In this document: in pieces, positions 27,593 to 35,103 of the stretch
How the letters are laid out: each line of letters begins with the position of its first letter
Numbering within the stretch: the stretch's first letter is position 1
NCBI RefSeq assembly: GCF_001984095.1
Contig: NZ_LYVQ01000046.1
Location: 1 to 35,103 of the forward strand
Direction: 5' to 3'
Length of the DNA stretch: 35,103 nucleotides
DNA from: Pelomonas sp. KK5
Lineage (GTDB): Bacteria > Pseudomonadota > Gammaproteobacteria > Burkholderiales > Burkholderiaceae_C
Program-made: the position numbers and the translations under genes
Notes under the pieces: model-generated
What the model saw: only the letters and a program-made list of their open reading frames with translations
Database searches by the model: none
What the model was told of the DNA's origin: nothing

Positions 27593-28411
27593 ATGAGCAA
27601 GCGTGACAAAAATGGCGCCCGCCCCAAGCGGGCCCTGCCCGGCAACTCCCGGGTTCTGAGCGTCTTCCTGGGCCAGGCGCTGGCGCGCGGCGAACGCATG
27701 AGCGCCGCCGAATGGGTGCTGGGCAGCGAGGAGGAAGCCTATGCGGTGCAAGGCGGCCTGATCGATCTCTTCGGCTGGTACGAGCACGACTACGAACCGG
27801 AGTACTGGAAATCCGGCGGCCCTTCGCGTGACGCCAGGTTGACCCATGCGCCACTGCCTCCTGACCGCGCTCGCCAGTACCAAGGGCAGATGCTGGACTT
27901 CTCCGACCTGGCCCTGCACAAGCCCGGCGCCGAGGCGGAGATCGCGGTGCGCTTCGGCCGTCCGGTCGCCGGCTGGGAAGCGAAGACACTGACGCCGGCC
28001 GGGCTCAACAGCCTGATCCACTCGTTCGCCGTGTCCATCGAGCTGGTCAGCTCGCGCTGGGAGGAAGGCTTCGACGCGCCCCCGCTGCTGCGCCTGGCCG
28101 ACCTGCAATCGCACGGCGGGCTGGCACTGGGCGAATGGCAGCCCTGGCTACCGGGGCGGGACTGGGCGCAGCAGGCCTGCACGCTGCAGGTCAACGACGA
28201 GCCGCCGCTGAGCGCCACCGGGGCCCACCCGCTCGGTGACCCGGCCTGGGGGCTGATCGCCTTCCTGCAGCATGTGACCCGCGATGGCGATGTGCTGCCG
28301 GCCGGCAGCGTGGTGACCACCGGCGCCTGGATCGTCCGCCAGGGCCTTCAGGCCGGCGACCGCGTGGCGGTCGCCTTCGACGGCATCGGTGCCGTCGAGT
28401 TGCGCGTCTAG
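27593..28411 (+). CDS. MhpD/FAH-superfamily hydratase-like protein
   Basis: A 272-aa protein related to 2-keto-4-pentenoate hydratases and other fumarylacetoacetate hydrolase-fold enzymes. The match is best in EAEIAVRFGRPV (114-125, acidic metal ligands Glu114 and Glu116), SIELVSSRW (148-156, Glu150), ADLQSHGGLALGEW and the C-terminal GAHPLGDPAWGLIAFLQHV...GSVVTTGAW...GDRVAVAFDGIGAVEL. No aromatic-degradation genes are adjacent, so the substrate is unknown. The N-terminus (about 20 residues) is Lys/Arg-rich and not part of the fold. It is convergent with the second PEP-CTERM gene; the two stop codons share the sequence CTAG. Confidence 0.82.
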   Translation: MSKRDKNGARPKRALPGNSRVLSVFLGQALARGERMSAAEWVLGSEEEAYAVQGGLIDLFGWYEHDYEPEYWKSGGPSRDARLTHAPLPPDRARQYQGQMLDFSDLALHKPGAEAEIAVRFGRPVAGWEAKTLTPAGLNSLIHSFAVSIELVSSRWEEGFDAPPLLRLADLQSHGGLALGEWQPWLPGRDWAQQACTLQVNDEPPLSATGAHPLGDPAWGLIAFLQHVTRDGDVLPAGSVVTTGAWIVRQGLQAGDRVAVAFDGIGAVELRV

Positions 28412-29229
28412 GCGCGCTCCCCGCGCCGGGCGCGCAGCCGCGCGCCGATCAGCAGCAGGCCGACACCCATCAGCGCCCATTCCGCCGGCTCCGGCACCGC
28501 GACGATGGACACGCCGTCAAGCAGGTCCATGGGAGGGCCCGAACGCGTACCGGGCGCGAAGCTCAGCAGTTCCGAGACGCTGGATGCGGTGAACCTGACG
28601 GTGGTCTTCACCCAGTCGGAGTAGCCACCGTAGGGGCCGAAGGTCTGCGAGACGACGCTCAGGTTCACATCCGTCGTCGCACCGGTCAGGGTGACGTCCC
28701 ACTTGCCCTGCATGGCGGGTTGGGCGCCGGTAGGGAAGGCGCCGCCGAGATTGACGGCAGCCGCCGACCAGAAGCTCAGCTCGTATTGCTGGCCGACGAC
28801 GAAGCCATGCACATTCTGGGTCAGCGAACCCGTGTTGTAGTGCCCGTTGGACCCGAAGAAGTTGCCGCCGTCCGGGCTCGTCGGAATCACTGAGGGTGCG
28901 CCCGAAAGGTTCTTGTCGCTGGCGAGGACGTTGTTGCCCGAAGCCCGCGCCCCGTTGTTCGTCATGACCTGGTGGTTGGCCAGGTCGTCGGCGACGCCGT
29001 CTCCATAGACCACCGCGACATAGCCGCGGTTGGTCCAGCCCGGCAGATCGAAACCCCAGGTGGGGTTGTACGGGGAGTTGATGTAGCGGTTGTCCACCGT
29101 GGTCTGCTGGACGCCCGCGGGGTTCGTGACCTGCTCGAAACTGCCGTTGACCACGAGGTTCTGCGCGCCGGCCGACGCACTCGACAGCACGCCGGCGGCG
29201 AGCGCGACCAGACCGAAAATTCGCTTCAT
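28408..29229 (-). CDS. PEP-CTERM sorting-domain protein, copy 2
   Basis: A 273-aa exported protein with signal peptide (GLVALAAGVLSSASAGAQ), an N-terminal NLVVNGSFEQV DUF642-like opening and the sorting tail VPEPAEWALMGVGLLLIG plus ARLRARRGERA. The Glu-rich PEP box, helix and basic end match exosortase substrates. It is paralogous to the protein at 20189-20980 over most of its length. ATG 29229 is chosen because GGAG lies 7 nt upstream. ATG 29247 would place the ribosome site inside the gene. The gap up to uup (29230-29399) contains the motif pair listed separately. Confidence 0.92.
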   Translation of the reverse strand: MKRIFGLVALAAGVLSSASAGAQNLVVNGSFEQVTNPAGVQQTTVDNRYINSPYNPTWGFDLPGWTNRGYVAVVYGDGVADDLANHQVMTNNGARASGNNVLASDKNLSGAPSVIPTSPDGGNFFGSNGHYNTGSLTQNVHGFVVGQQYELSFWSAAAVNLGGAFPTGAQPAMQGKWDVTLTGATTDVNLSVVSQTFGPYGGYSDWVKTTVRFTASSVSELLSFAPGTRSGPPMDLLDGVSIVAVPEPAEWALMGVGLLLIGARLRARRGERA

Positions 29230-29260
29230 TGCTTGCTCCGTTTCCATCGAAATTGACGAT

Positions 29261-29307
29261 GTGTGGAGCCTAGCGATAGGGGGATCGCGCCGCGCGTCAC
29301 CCCCCTA
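29261..29307 (-). promoter_or_regulatory. Two-block upstream element and palindrome of PEP-CTERM gene 2
   Basis: On the minus strand TAGGGGGG (29307-29300) and CTCCACAC (29268-29261) lie 31 nt apart, as they do before the first PEP-CTERM gene (33 nt). Here the first block also forms a perfect 7-bp inverted repeat with CCCCCTA (29283-29277), 17 nt away. The blocks end 31 nt before the start codon. This suggests a dimeric activator site with nearby transcription start, inferred from two copies. Confidence 0.45.
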
Positions 29308-29399
29308 ACTCGCAGTTGAAGAAGATTCGGACATTGGTCACGGCGCGAGGCGCAGCCCCCTCGTTCGAGTGGGCCACGGGTGCCTTCGCCGAACGTCTG

Positions 29400-31280
29400 C
29401 TACTTCGCCTCGAGCGCTTCCCAGCGCTCCATCAGGACCAGCAACTCCTCGTCGATCGCGCCGGCACGTTCGGTCACCTCGGCGATGCGGGCGGCGCCCT
29501 GCGTGTAGAGCTCGGTGCCTTCCAGCAGCGCGTTCAGGTGCTTCTGCTCGGTCTCCAGCGCGGCGATCCTGGCGGGGATCTCGTCCAGCTCGCGCTGCTC
29601 CTTGTAGCTGAGCTTCTTCTTGGTGGCGACGACCGGCGCCGGCGCAGGAGCCGCAGGCGCCGGTGCGGCGGCGGCCGGCTGCAACTTGGCGGCGCGCGCC
29701 GCCAGTTCGGCCGCGCGCTTCGACTGCACCAGCCAGTCCTCGATGCCGCCCTCGTACTCGCGCCAGCGGCCTTCGCCCTCGTTGACGATGGTGCTGGTGA
29801 CGACGTTGTCGAGGAAGCGGCGGTCGTGGCTGACCAGGAAGACCGTGCCGTCGTAGTCGGCCAGCAGTTCCTCCAGCAGCTCCAGGGTCTCGATGTCGAG
29901 GTCGTTGGTCGGCTCGTCCAGCACCAGCACGTTGGCGGGCCGGGCGAACAGGCGCGCCAGCAGCAGGCGGTTGCGCTCGCCGCCGGAGAGCGTGCGCACC
30001 GGCGAATCGGAGCGCGCCGGCGAGAACAGGAAGTCGCCCAGGTAGCTCTTGACGTGCTTCCTCTGCGAGCCGATCTCGATCCACTCGCTGCCGGGGCTGA
30101 TCGTGTCGGCCAGCGTGGCGTCGAGGTTCAGCGCATCGCGCATCTGGTCGAAGTAGGCGACCGTCATCTTGGTGCCCAGGCGCACGCTGCCGCTGTCCGG
30201 CGCCAGCTCGCCCAGGATCATCTTCAAGAGCGTGGTCTTGCCCGCGCCGTTGGGGCCCACCAGGCCGATCTTGTCGCCGCGCAGGATGGTGGCGTTGAAC
30301 TCGCGCACGATGGTGCGGCCGCCGTAGCTCTTGGACACCTTCTCCAGCTCCGCAACGATCTTGCCGCTGCTGCCGCCGGTGTCGATGTCTAGCCGCACCT
30401 TGCCCTGCACGTCGCGACGCGCCGCGTGCTCCGAGCGCATCGCCTGCAGCCGCTGCACGCGCGCCACCGAGCGGGTGCGCCGCGCCTCCACGCCCTTGCG
30501 GATCCACACCTCCTCCTGCGCCAGCAGCTTGTCGAAGCGGGCATTGGCCAGCGCCTCGTTCTCCAGCTCGTACTGCTTGGCAGCCTGGAAGGCGGCGAAG
30601 TTGCCGGGGTAGCCGCGCAGCTGCCCGCGATCCAGCTCGACGATGCGGTTGCAGACGTTGTCGAGGAAGGAGCGGTCGTGGGTGATCAGCAGCAGCGAGC
30701 CCTTGAAGGCGTTGAGCAGTTCCTCCAGCCAGGTGATGGCGTCGAGGTCCAGGTGGTTGGTCGGCTCGTCCAGCAGCAGCACGTCGGGCTGGGCCACCAG
30801 CGCGCGGGCCAGGGCCACGCGCTTCTTCAGCCCGCCGGAGAGCGAACCGATCACGCGCGTGCCGTCGAGGTTCAGGCGGTGCAGGGTCTCGTCGACCCGC
30901 TGCTCCCAGTTCCATCCGCTGATGTGCTCGATGCGCTCCAGCACGGCGTCCAGGTCGTCGGCCGGATCGTGCCGCTCATAGATCTCGCGCAGCCGGCGCG
31001 CCTCGGCCACGCCCTCGCTGACGACGTCGAAGATCGTCGCCTCGGCGCGCAGCTCCGGCTCCTGGGGCACATAGACGCTGGTGAGGCCCTGCTGCAGCTG
31101 CAGCAGGCCGTCGTCGAGCTTCTCGAGCCCGGCGAGGATCTTCAGCAGCGAGGACTTGCCGGTCCCGTTGCGGCCGATCAGGCCGACGCGCTCGCCGGTT
31201 TCGAGCGAAAAGTTGGCGGCATCGAGCAGGGCGACATGGCCGTAGGCGAGATGGGCGTTGGTGAGGGAGAGGACAGCCAT
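29400..31280 (-). CDS. uup: ABC-F family ATPase Uup
   Basis: A 626-aa soluble ABC-F protein with two nucleotide-binding domains and no membrane part. NBD1 has Walker A GLIGRNGTGKSS, signature LSGGLKKRV and Walker B VLLLDEPTNHLD. NBD2 has GLVGPNGAGKTT, LSGGERNRL and VLVLDEPTNDLD. After an Ala/Pro-rich linker comes a C-terminal coiled coil (about 570-626, LSYKEQRELDEIPARIAALETEQ) that marks Uup and binds nucleic acid. Uup is linked to ribosome function and to suppression of transposon excision in E. coli. Length is near the family norm (about 635). It starts 26 nt after the LysR stop. Confidence 0.94.
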   Translation of the reverse strand: MAVLSLTNAHLAYGHVALLDAANFSLETGERVGLIGRNGTGKSSLLKILAGLEKLDDGLLQLQQGLTSVYVPQEPELRAEATIFDVVSEGVAEARRLREIYERHDPADDLDAVLERIEHISGWNWEQRVDETLHRLNLDGTRVIGSLSGGLKKRVALARALVAQPDVLLLDEPTNHLDLDAITWLEELLNAFKGSLLLITHDRSFLDNVCNRIVELDRGQLRGYPGNFAAFQAAKQYELENEALANARFDKLLAQEEVWIRKGVEARRTRSVARVQRLQAMRSEHAARRDVQGKVRLDIDTGGSSGKIVAELEKVSKSYGGRTIVREFNATILRGDKIGLVGPNGAGKTTLLKMILGELAPDSGSVRLGTKMTVAYFDQMRDALNLDATLADTISPGSEWIEIGSQRKHVKSYLGDFLFSPARSDSPVRTLSGGERNRLLLARLFARPANVLVLDEPTNDLDIETLELLEELLADYDGTVFLVSHDRRFLDNVVTSTIVNEGEGRWREYEGGIEDWLVQSKRAAELAARAAKLQPAAAAPAPAAPAPAPVVATKKKLSYKEQRELDEIPARIAALETEQKHLNALLEGTELYTQGAARIAEVTERAGAIDEELLVLMERWEALEAK

Positions 31281-31306
31281 GGGGGCGATTGTCCCCGATG
31301 GCCGCG

Positions 31307-32188
31307 TCAGGCCAGCAGCGCGTCGCGCAGCAGTGCCGCGCCGGCCGTCGGTTCGCCGGACCAGCACAGCAGCAGCCGGCGCGTCGCCCAGGCATCGCGC
31401 AGCGGGCGCAGGCGAAGGCGCGGGTCGGGCCAGCGCAAGGCCGCGGCCTCGGGCATCACGGCCACGCCGACGCCCTCGGCCACCAGGCGAGCCACGGCAT
31501 CGAAGCTGCGCACGCCCAGGCGCTGATGAAGATTGCGCCCGTGGTCCAGCGCGCGGCGCTGGAGGAAGCGGCTGAGGCCGGCCTCCGGCGGCAACCCGAC
31601 GAAGGGCCGGTCCAGCAGCGCGGCGAAATCCGTCGAGCGCGCCGGGCCCGCGCCGCGCGCCGGCAGCAGCGCGACCAGGCGGTCGATGCCGAAGTCGCGC
31701 GCCGCCACCGCATCGTCGAGGCCGACGTGGTCCGCCACCACCGCCAGCTCCACCCGTCCCTGCCGCAATGCCTGCAGCGCCTCGGTGCTGGGCAGCTCGC
31801 TCAGCTCCACGTCCAGTTGCGGATGGGCGGCCAGGAAGGGGCCGAGCCGCGGCGGCAGGTGCTCGCTCACGGCAGCGGTGTTGCCGGCCAGCCGCAGCGT
31901 GGCGCTCAGCCCGCGCGCGTGGGCGCCCATGTCCGCATGCAGCGCGGCGAGCTGGCGCTGCATCAGCCCGGCATGGCGCAGCAGCGTGCGGCCGGCGTCG
32001 GTCAGGGCCACGCCGCGCTTGGACCGCAGCAGCAGCATGGAGCCGCTGGCCCGCTCGAGCTTCTGCAGGCGCACGCTGGCAGACGCCAGCGACAGGTGCA
32101 TGGCCGCGGCGCCGCCGGTGATCGTGCCGGCCTCGGCCACGGCGGCGAACAGGCGCAGGTCGTAGGGATCGATGCGATGCAGGGCCAT
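31307..32188 (-). CDS. LysR-family transcriptional regulator
   Basis: A 293-aa LysR regulator. The N-terminal winged helix is IDPYDLRLFAAVAEAGTITGGAAAMHLSLASASVRLQKLERASG (6-49), with LLRSKRGVALTDAGRTLLRHA completing it. The remainder is the two-lobed effector-binding domain. It is divergent from a TauE/SafE-type permease across 51-87 nt holding a palindrome, so it probably controls that gene and itself. It lies 26 nt upstream of uup and may share its transcript. Confidence 0.93.
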   Translation of the reverse strand: MALHRIDPYDLRLFAAVAEAGTITGGAAAMHLSLASASVRLQKLERASGSMLLLRSKRGVALTDAGRTLLRHAGLMQRQLAALHADMGAHARGLSATLRLAGNTAAVSEHLPPRLGPFLAAHPQLDVELSELPSTEALQALRQGRVELAVVADHVGLDDAVAARDFGIDRLVALLPARGAGPARSTDFAALLDRPFVGLPPEAGLSRFLQRRALDHGRNLHQRLGVRSFDAVARLVAEGVGVAVMPEAAALRWPDPRLRLRPLRDAWATRRLLLCWSGEPTAGAALLRDALLA

Positions 32189-32197
32189 GGTGTCTGC

Positions 32198-32224
32198 CTA
32201 TCCTTCGGAATCGACTGAGGATAG
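32198..32224. promoter_or_regulatory. Probable LysR operator palindrome
   Basis: A perfect 7-bp inverted repeat, CTATCCT (32198-32204) and AGGATAG (32218-32224), with 13 nt between the arms, lies between the divergent LysR and permease genes. Its left end is 10 nt from the LysR start codon. Size and placement suit a LysR dimer site (T-N11-A-type box). Binding is inferred. Confidence 0.6.
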
Positions 32225-32275
32225 CAACGGCGATGACCGATGGACAGCCGCGCGGCGGCACCGGACCATGCGCTC

Positions 32276-33010
32276 ATGATGATGAACACCGCCGAGCTGT
32301 GGCTGCCCTGCGCCGCGATCTTCGTGCTGGCCGGGCTGGTGAAGGGCATGTCCGGCCTGGGACTGCCGACGCTGTCGATGGCGCTGCTGAGCAGCCTGGT
32401 GCGCCTGCCGCCGGCCAGCGCCGCGGCCTTGATGCTGCTGCCGGCGCTGCTGACCAACGTGGCCCAATGCCTCGGGCCGCATGGCGCCTCCCTGCTCCGC
32501 CGGCTCTGGCCGATGTGGCTCGCCCTCGCCGCGGCCACGCTGTGGAGCCCGCTCGGCAGCGCGCCGGCGCAGGCGCGCATCGTGCTGGCCGTGGTGCTGA
32601 TCGCCTACGGCTGCTGGGGTTTGGCAAAACCGAAGCTTCCGTCCTTCGAGCGTTGGCCGCGGACGGCAGCCGTCGTGGCCGGCGCCATCGCGGGCACGCT
32701 GGGCGCAGGTACGGGCGTGTTCGTGATGCCGATGGTGCCCTTCATGCAGACGCTGCGGCTGGACAAGACGGCGCAACTGCAGGCCATGGGCATCAGCTTC
32801 ACGGTCGGCACCGCGGCGCTGGCGCTGCGCCTGGGCAGCGGGATGCCGCAATGGCCCGCGCCGGGCCTGGTGGCCGCCGCCCTCGTCGCCTCCTTCGCCG
32901 GGCTGGCACTCGGCAACCGGCTGGTGGGCCGCCTCTCGCCGCTGTGGTTCCAGCGCTTGCTCTACGGCGTGTTCGTCGGCCTGGGCGGCCTGATGCTCGT
33001 CAGCGGCTGA
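32276..33010 (+). CDS. TauE/SafE-family sulfite/organosulfur exporter-like permease
   Basis: A 244-aa membrane protein with about eight helices. The LPCAAIFVLAGLVKGMSGLGLPTLSMALL opening and the repeat-like AGAIAGTLGAGTGVFVMPMVPFMQTLRLDKTAQLQAMG segment in the second half are the two TauE (COG0730) hairpins. Members export sulfite, sulfoacetate or related organic anions. The substrate here is unknown. The start is uncertain: ATGs at 32276, 32279 and 32282 are consecutive, and an ATG at 32240 would add 12 residues. The stop overlaps the convergent aldolase gene by 11 nt. Confidence 0.86.
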   Translation: MMMNTAELWLPCAAIFVLAGLVKGMSGLGLPTLSMALLSSLVRLPPASAAALMLLPALLTNVAQCLGPHGASLLRRLWPMWLALAAATLWSPLGSAPAQARIVLAVVLIAYGCWGLAKPKLPSFERWPRTAAVVAGAIAGTLGAGTGVFVMPMVPFMQTLRLDKTAQLQAMGISFTVGTAALALRLGSGMPQWPAPGLVAAALVASFAGLALGNRLVGRLSPLWFQRLLYGVFVGLGGLMLVSG

Positions 33011-34112
33011 GGCCGCGCGCGGCGATCGGCCAGATCGCCTCGACGACGCCACCGCGCAGGCAGACCAGTTCGTCGTGCAGGTTGAAGGTCGGGTCGCAGT
33101 GGCCGGGAATCAGCAGCACCTTGTCGCCGAGCACGGGCAGCGGCGCGCCGCGGAGGTTGCCATGCTCGTCGCTGATGACCTCGTAGTTCACGCCCTCGCG
33201 GCCCCAGACCCGTGGCAGGCCCGACTCGGCGGACATCGACTTCAGCCCCGCATCGACGATGGCCTGCCGCGCATCGACACGGCTCATCACGCCGGACAGC
33301 ACGAACAGCGCATGCTCGAAGCGCAGCTCTCCGGCCTCGATGGCGCCGTAGTCCGCGTCCATGAAGGCGTAGGAGCCCGGCTGCAGCTCGGTGTAGACGC
33401 CGCCCGCCAGGTCGAACTCCACGCTGCCGCTGCCGCCGCCGGTGACGACCGGGCAGGCCACGCCCTGCGCGGCCAGCGCATCCACGACGGCCTTCGTCCG
33501 CGCGCCCGCAGCCAGCGCCGCCTCGCGCCGTTCGGCCAGCGGACGGATGTGCTGCACCCGCCCCTGGTAAGCCTGCAGGCCCTTGAACGAGAGCTGGCCG
33601 GGATGCGCTGAAATAACGTGCAAGATCGACAGCACCTCGGCCGCGCCGGCGACGCCGCAGCGGTCCTGGCCGATGTTGATCTCGACGAACACGTCCACCC
33701 GGCTGCCCTGTGCCGCGCAGGCCGCAGCCAGCGGCGCCACCTGACTCGCATCGTCCACGCAGACGCTGATCCGCGCGGCCCGCGCCAGCTGGGCCAGCAG
33801 CGCCAGCTTGGCCGCGCCGACCACTTCGTTGCTGATGTGCACGTCGGCCACGCCGGCTTCGACAAAGGGCACGGCCTCCGTCACCTTCTGGCAGCACACG
33901 CCTACCGCGCCGCGCGCGATCTGGGCCAGCGCCACCTGCGGGGTCTTGTGCGCCTTCGCATGTGGACGCAACGCGAGCCCGGCGGCGCGGGCCTTCGCCT
34001 GCATCAGCTCGAGGTTGCGCTCGAAGGCGTCGAGGTCCAGCACCAGGGACGGCGTGTCGATGGCGGCCAGCGGGTCGCCGATGCGGGCGGCGGCGGGGAT
34101 GGTGAAGCTCAT
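33000..34112 (-). CDS. DSD1-family PLP aldolase (D-threonine/3-hydroxyaspartate aldolase-like)
   Basis: A 370-aa fold-type III PLP enzyme. The N-terminal barrel starts DTPSLVLDLDAFERNLELMQ, and the PLP lysine is in LRPHAKAHKTP (Lys53). The phosphate loop is GGGSGS (225-230), and the C-terminal beta domain has IPGHCDPTFNLHDEL. That motif gives His338-X-Asp340 as likely metal ligands, the pattern of D-threonine and beta-hydroxyaspartate aldolases rather than of the D-serine dehydratases, which have His-X-Cys. These aldolases split beta-hydroxy-amino acids to glycine plus an aldehyde. Its ATG overlaps the fghA stop, coupling it to formaldehyde oxidation genes. Confidence 0.86.
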   Translation of the reverse strand: MSFTIPAAARIGDPLAAIDTPSLVLDLDAFERNLELMQAKARAAGLALRPHAKAHKTPQVALAQIARGAVGVCCQKVTEAVPFVEAGVADVHISNEVVGAAKLALLAQLARAARISVCVDDASQVAPLAAACAAQGSRVDVFVEINIGQDRCGVAGAAEVLSILHVISAHPGQLSFKGLQAYQGRVQHIRPLAERREAALAAGARTKAVVDALAAQGVACPVVTGGGSGSVEFDLAGGVYTELQPGSYAFMDADYGAIEAGELRFEHALFVLSGVMSRVDARQAIVDAGLKSMSAESGLPRVWGREGVNYEVISDEHGNLRGAPLPVLGDKVLLIPGHCDPTFNLHDELVCLRGGVVEAIWPIAARGLSR

Positions 34113-34945
34113 GGTTTCAACAACTGCTCGGCGTGATGCTTCAGATGGTCGTCCACGAAGCTGGCGATGAAGTAGTAGCCGTGGTCGTAGCCTTCCTGGC
34201 GGCGCAGCGTCAGCGGCTGGCCGACGGCGGCGCAGGCTTCCTCGAAGTGCTGCGGATGCAGTTGCTCGACGAGGAACTTGTCGTTCAGGCCCTGGTCGAT
34301 CAGGATGCCGGCCGGATACGGTACGGACTGCTGAGTCTTCATCAGCGCGCTGGCGTCGTGGGCCGGCCAGGTGTCGCGGTCCTCGCCGAGATAGCCGCTG
34401 AAGGCCTTGACGCCCCAGGGGCACTGCATCGGCGCGCAGATCGGCGCAAAGGCCGACAGCGACCTGAACACGCCCGGATGCCGCAGCGCCAGCGTCAGCG
34501 CGCCATGGCCGCCCATCGAGTGGCCGAAGATGCCGGTGCGGTCGGCCGGCAGGCCGAACTCCTTCTGCACCAGCGGCAGCAGCTCCTCGATCAGGTAGCT
34601 CTCCATGCGCCAGTGCTTCGCCCAGGGCTCCTGCGTCGCATCGAGATAGAAGCCCGCGCCGACGCCGAAGTCCCACGCATCGGCCTCGCCCGGCGCGTTG
34701 GCGCCGCGCGGGCTGGTGTCGGGCATCAGCAGCGCCAGGCCCAGCTCGGCCGCCGCCTGCTGGGCGCCGGCCTTCATCGTGAAGGTCTCCTCAGTGCAGG
34801 TCAGCCCCGCGAGGTAGACCAGCAGTGCCTTGGGCTCGGGCGGCAGGAACAGCGCGAATTTCATCGGCAGGCCGATCTCGGTCGAGTCGTGCCTGTAAAA
34901 GCGCTGCCAGCCGCCGAAGGCGCCGTGTTGGCTCAGCTGTTCCAT
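34109..34945 (-). CDS. fghA: S-formylglutathione hydrolase
   Basis: A 278-aa esterase-D-type alpha/beta hydrolase that turns S-formylglutathione into formate and glutathione, the second step of glutathione-dependent formaldehyde detoxification. The nucleophile elbow is GHSMGGHGAL (Ser143), the catalytic His is in EGYDHGYYF (His255), and an Asp is expected in LIDQGLNDKF (Asp222). The N-terminal half shows the YLAGLTCTEETFTMKAGAQ and DTSPRG family signatures. A GAAGGAG ribosome site precedes ATG 34945. It lies 20 nt downstream of the adhC stop. Confidence 0.96.
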   Translation of the reverse strand: MEQLSQHGAFGGWQRFYRHDSTEIGLPMKFALFLPPEPKALLVYLAGLTCTEETFTMKAGAQQAAAELGLALLMPDTSPRGANAPGEADAWDFGVGAGFYLDATQEPWAKHWRMESYLIEELLPLVQKEFGLPADRTGIFGHSMGGHGALTLALRHPGVFRSLSAFAPICAPMQCPWGVKAFSGYLGEDRDTWPAHDASALMKTQQSVPYPAGILIDQGLNDKFLVEQLHPQHFEEACAAVGQPLTLRRQEGYDHGYYFIASFVDDHLKHHAEQLLKP

Positions 34946-34965
34946 GCTGTCTCCTTCGCGCGAAC

Positions 34966-35103
34966 TCAGAACTCGACGACGGTGCGGATCGAAGTGCCGG
35001 CCTTCATCAGGTCAAAGCCCTCGTTGATCCGCTCCAGCGGCAGCTTGTGGGTGATCAGGTCGTCGATGTTGAGCTTGCCGTCCATGTACCAGTCGACGAT
35101 CTT
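34966..35103 (-). CDS. adhC: S-(hydroxymethyl)glutathione dehydrogenase, C-terminal end (partial)
   Basis: The last 45 codons of a class III alcohol dehydrogenase, running off the right edge of the window. The translation KIVDWYMDGKLNIDDLITHKLPLERINEGFDLMKAG (in parts) followed by SIRTVVEF and stop matches the conserved end of AdhC/FrmA. The enzyme oxidises S-hydroxymethylglutathione to S-formylglutathione with NAD. It is followed by fghA, as in most proteobacteria. Also called frmA or gfa-pathway dehydrogenase. Confidence 0.93.
   Translation of the reverse strand, partial: KIVDWYMDGKLNIDDLITHKLPLERINEGFDLMKAGTSIRTVVEF

Noticed and set aside
29640-29700. Ala/Pro-rich linker repeat in uup as a possible inserted repeat
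   Set aside because: Low-complexity linkers before the Uup C-terminal coiled coil are common in GC-rich bacteria.
34113-34676. Upstream extension of the aldolase frame through fghA
   Set aside because: Conserved aldolase sequence starts at the ATG at 34112, and fghA is certain in the other frame.

Overview
The window is a gene-dense, very GC-rich stretch of bacterial chromosome. It carries a complete F1Fo ATP synthase operon in proteobacterial order, an aryl-polyene-type pigment/lipid locus, PEP-CTERM proteins, a glutathione-dependent formaldehyde module and a c'-type cytochrome. Together these suggest a betaproteobacterium of the order Burkholderiales, perhaps a Rubrivivax/Roseateles-like lineage. 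This placement is inferred from gene content only. No tRNA, rRNA, CRISPR array, insertion sequence or integrase was seen, and no gap between genes reaches 300 bases.

Positions 1-10197 (minus strand) hold twelve tightly packed genes forming one half of an aryl polyene (APE)-type type II polyketide cluster. In transcription order they are: a ketosynthase-like subunit without the active-site Cys, an AGPAT-type acyltransferase, two acyl carrier proteins, a COG4648-type membrane protein, a fused acyl ligase-dehydratase, a family 2 glycosyltransferase, an LpxL-like acyltransferase, an aromatic amino acid (probably tyrosine) ammonia-lyase, a thioesterase, a LolA-like periplasmic carrier and an MMPL exporter cut by the window edge. 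Most junctions are 4-23 nt overlaps. The expected ketosynthases and ketoreductase would lie beyond position 1.

Positions 10202-17573 hold atpIBEFHAGDC on the minus strand, with a TATAAT promoter in front and an intrinsic terminator behind. The terminator leaves almost no room for a separate promoter for the APE genes. A pyrimidine-rich leader precedes atpE.

Positions 17583-21000 hold a GNAT/SMP-30 fusion ORF, a cytochrome b561 with a divergent cytochrome c', and the first of two paralogous PEP-CTERM proteins.

Positions 21112-27518 hold a six-gene minus-strand operon (LysE exporter, EamA exporter, PLP aminotransferase, PhzF-like isomerase, AlaX-type tRNA editing deacylase, GST-like protein). 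A MocR-type regulator is divergent from it, across an intergenic region with a 9-bp inverted repeat. This looks like an amino-acid-handling system and is the best candidate for an undescribed function.

Positions 27593-35103 hold an MhpD-family hydratase-like protein convergent with the second PEP-CTERM protein, the ABC-F ATPase Uup, a LysR/TauE divergent pair around a palindrome, and adhC(partial)-fghA followed by a translationally coupled DSD1-family PLP aldolase.
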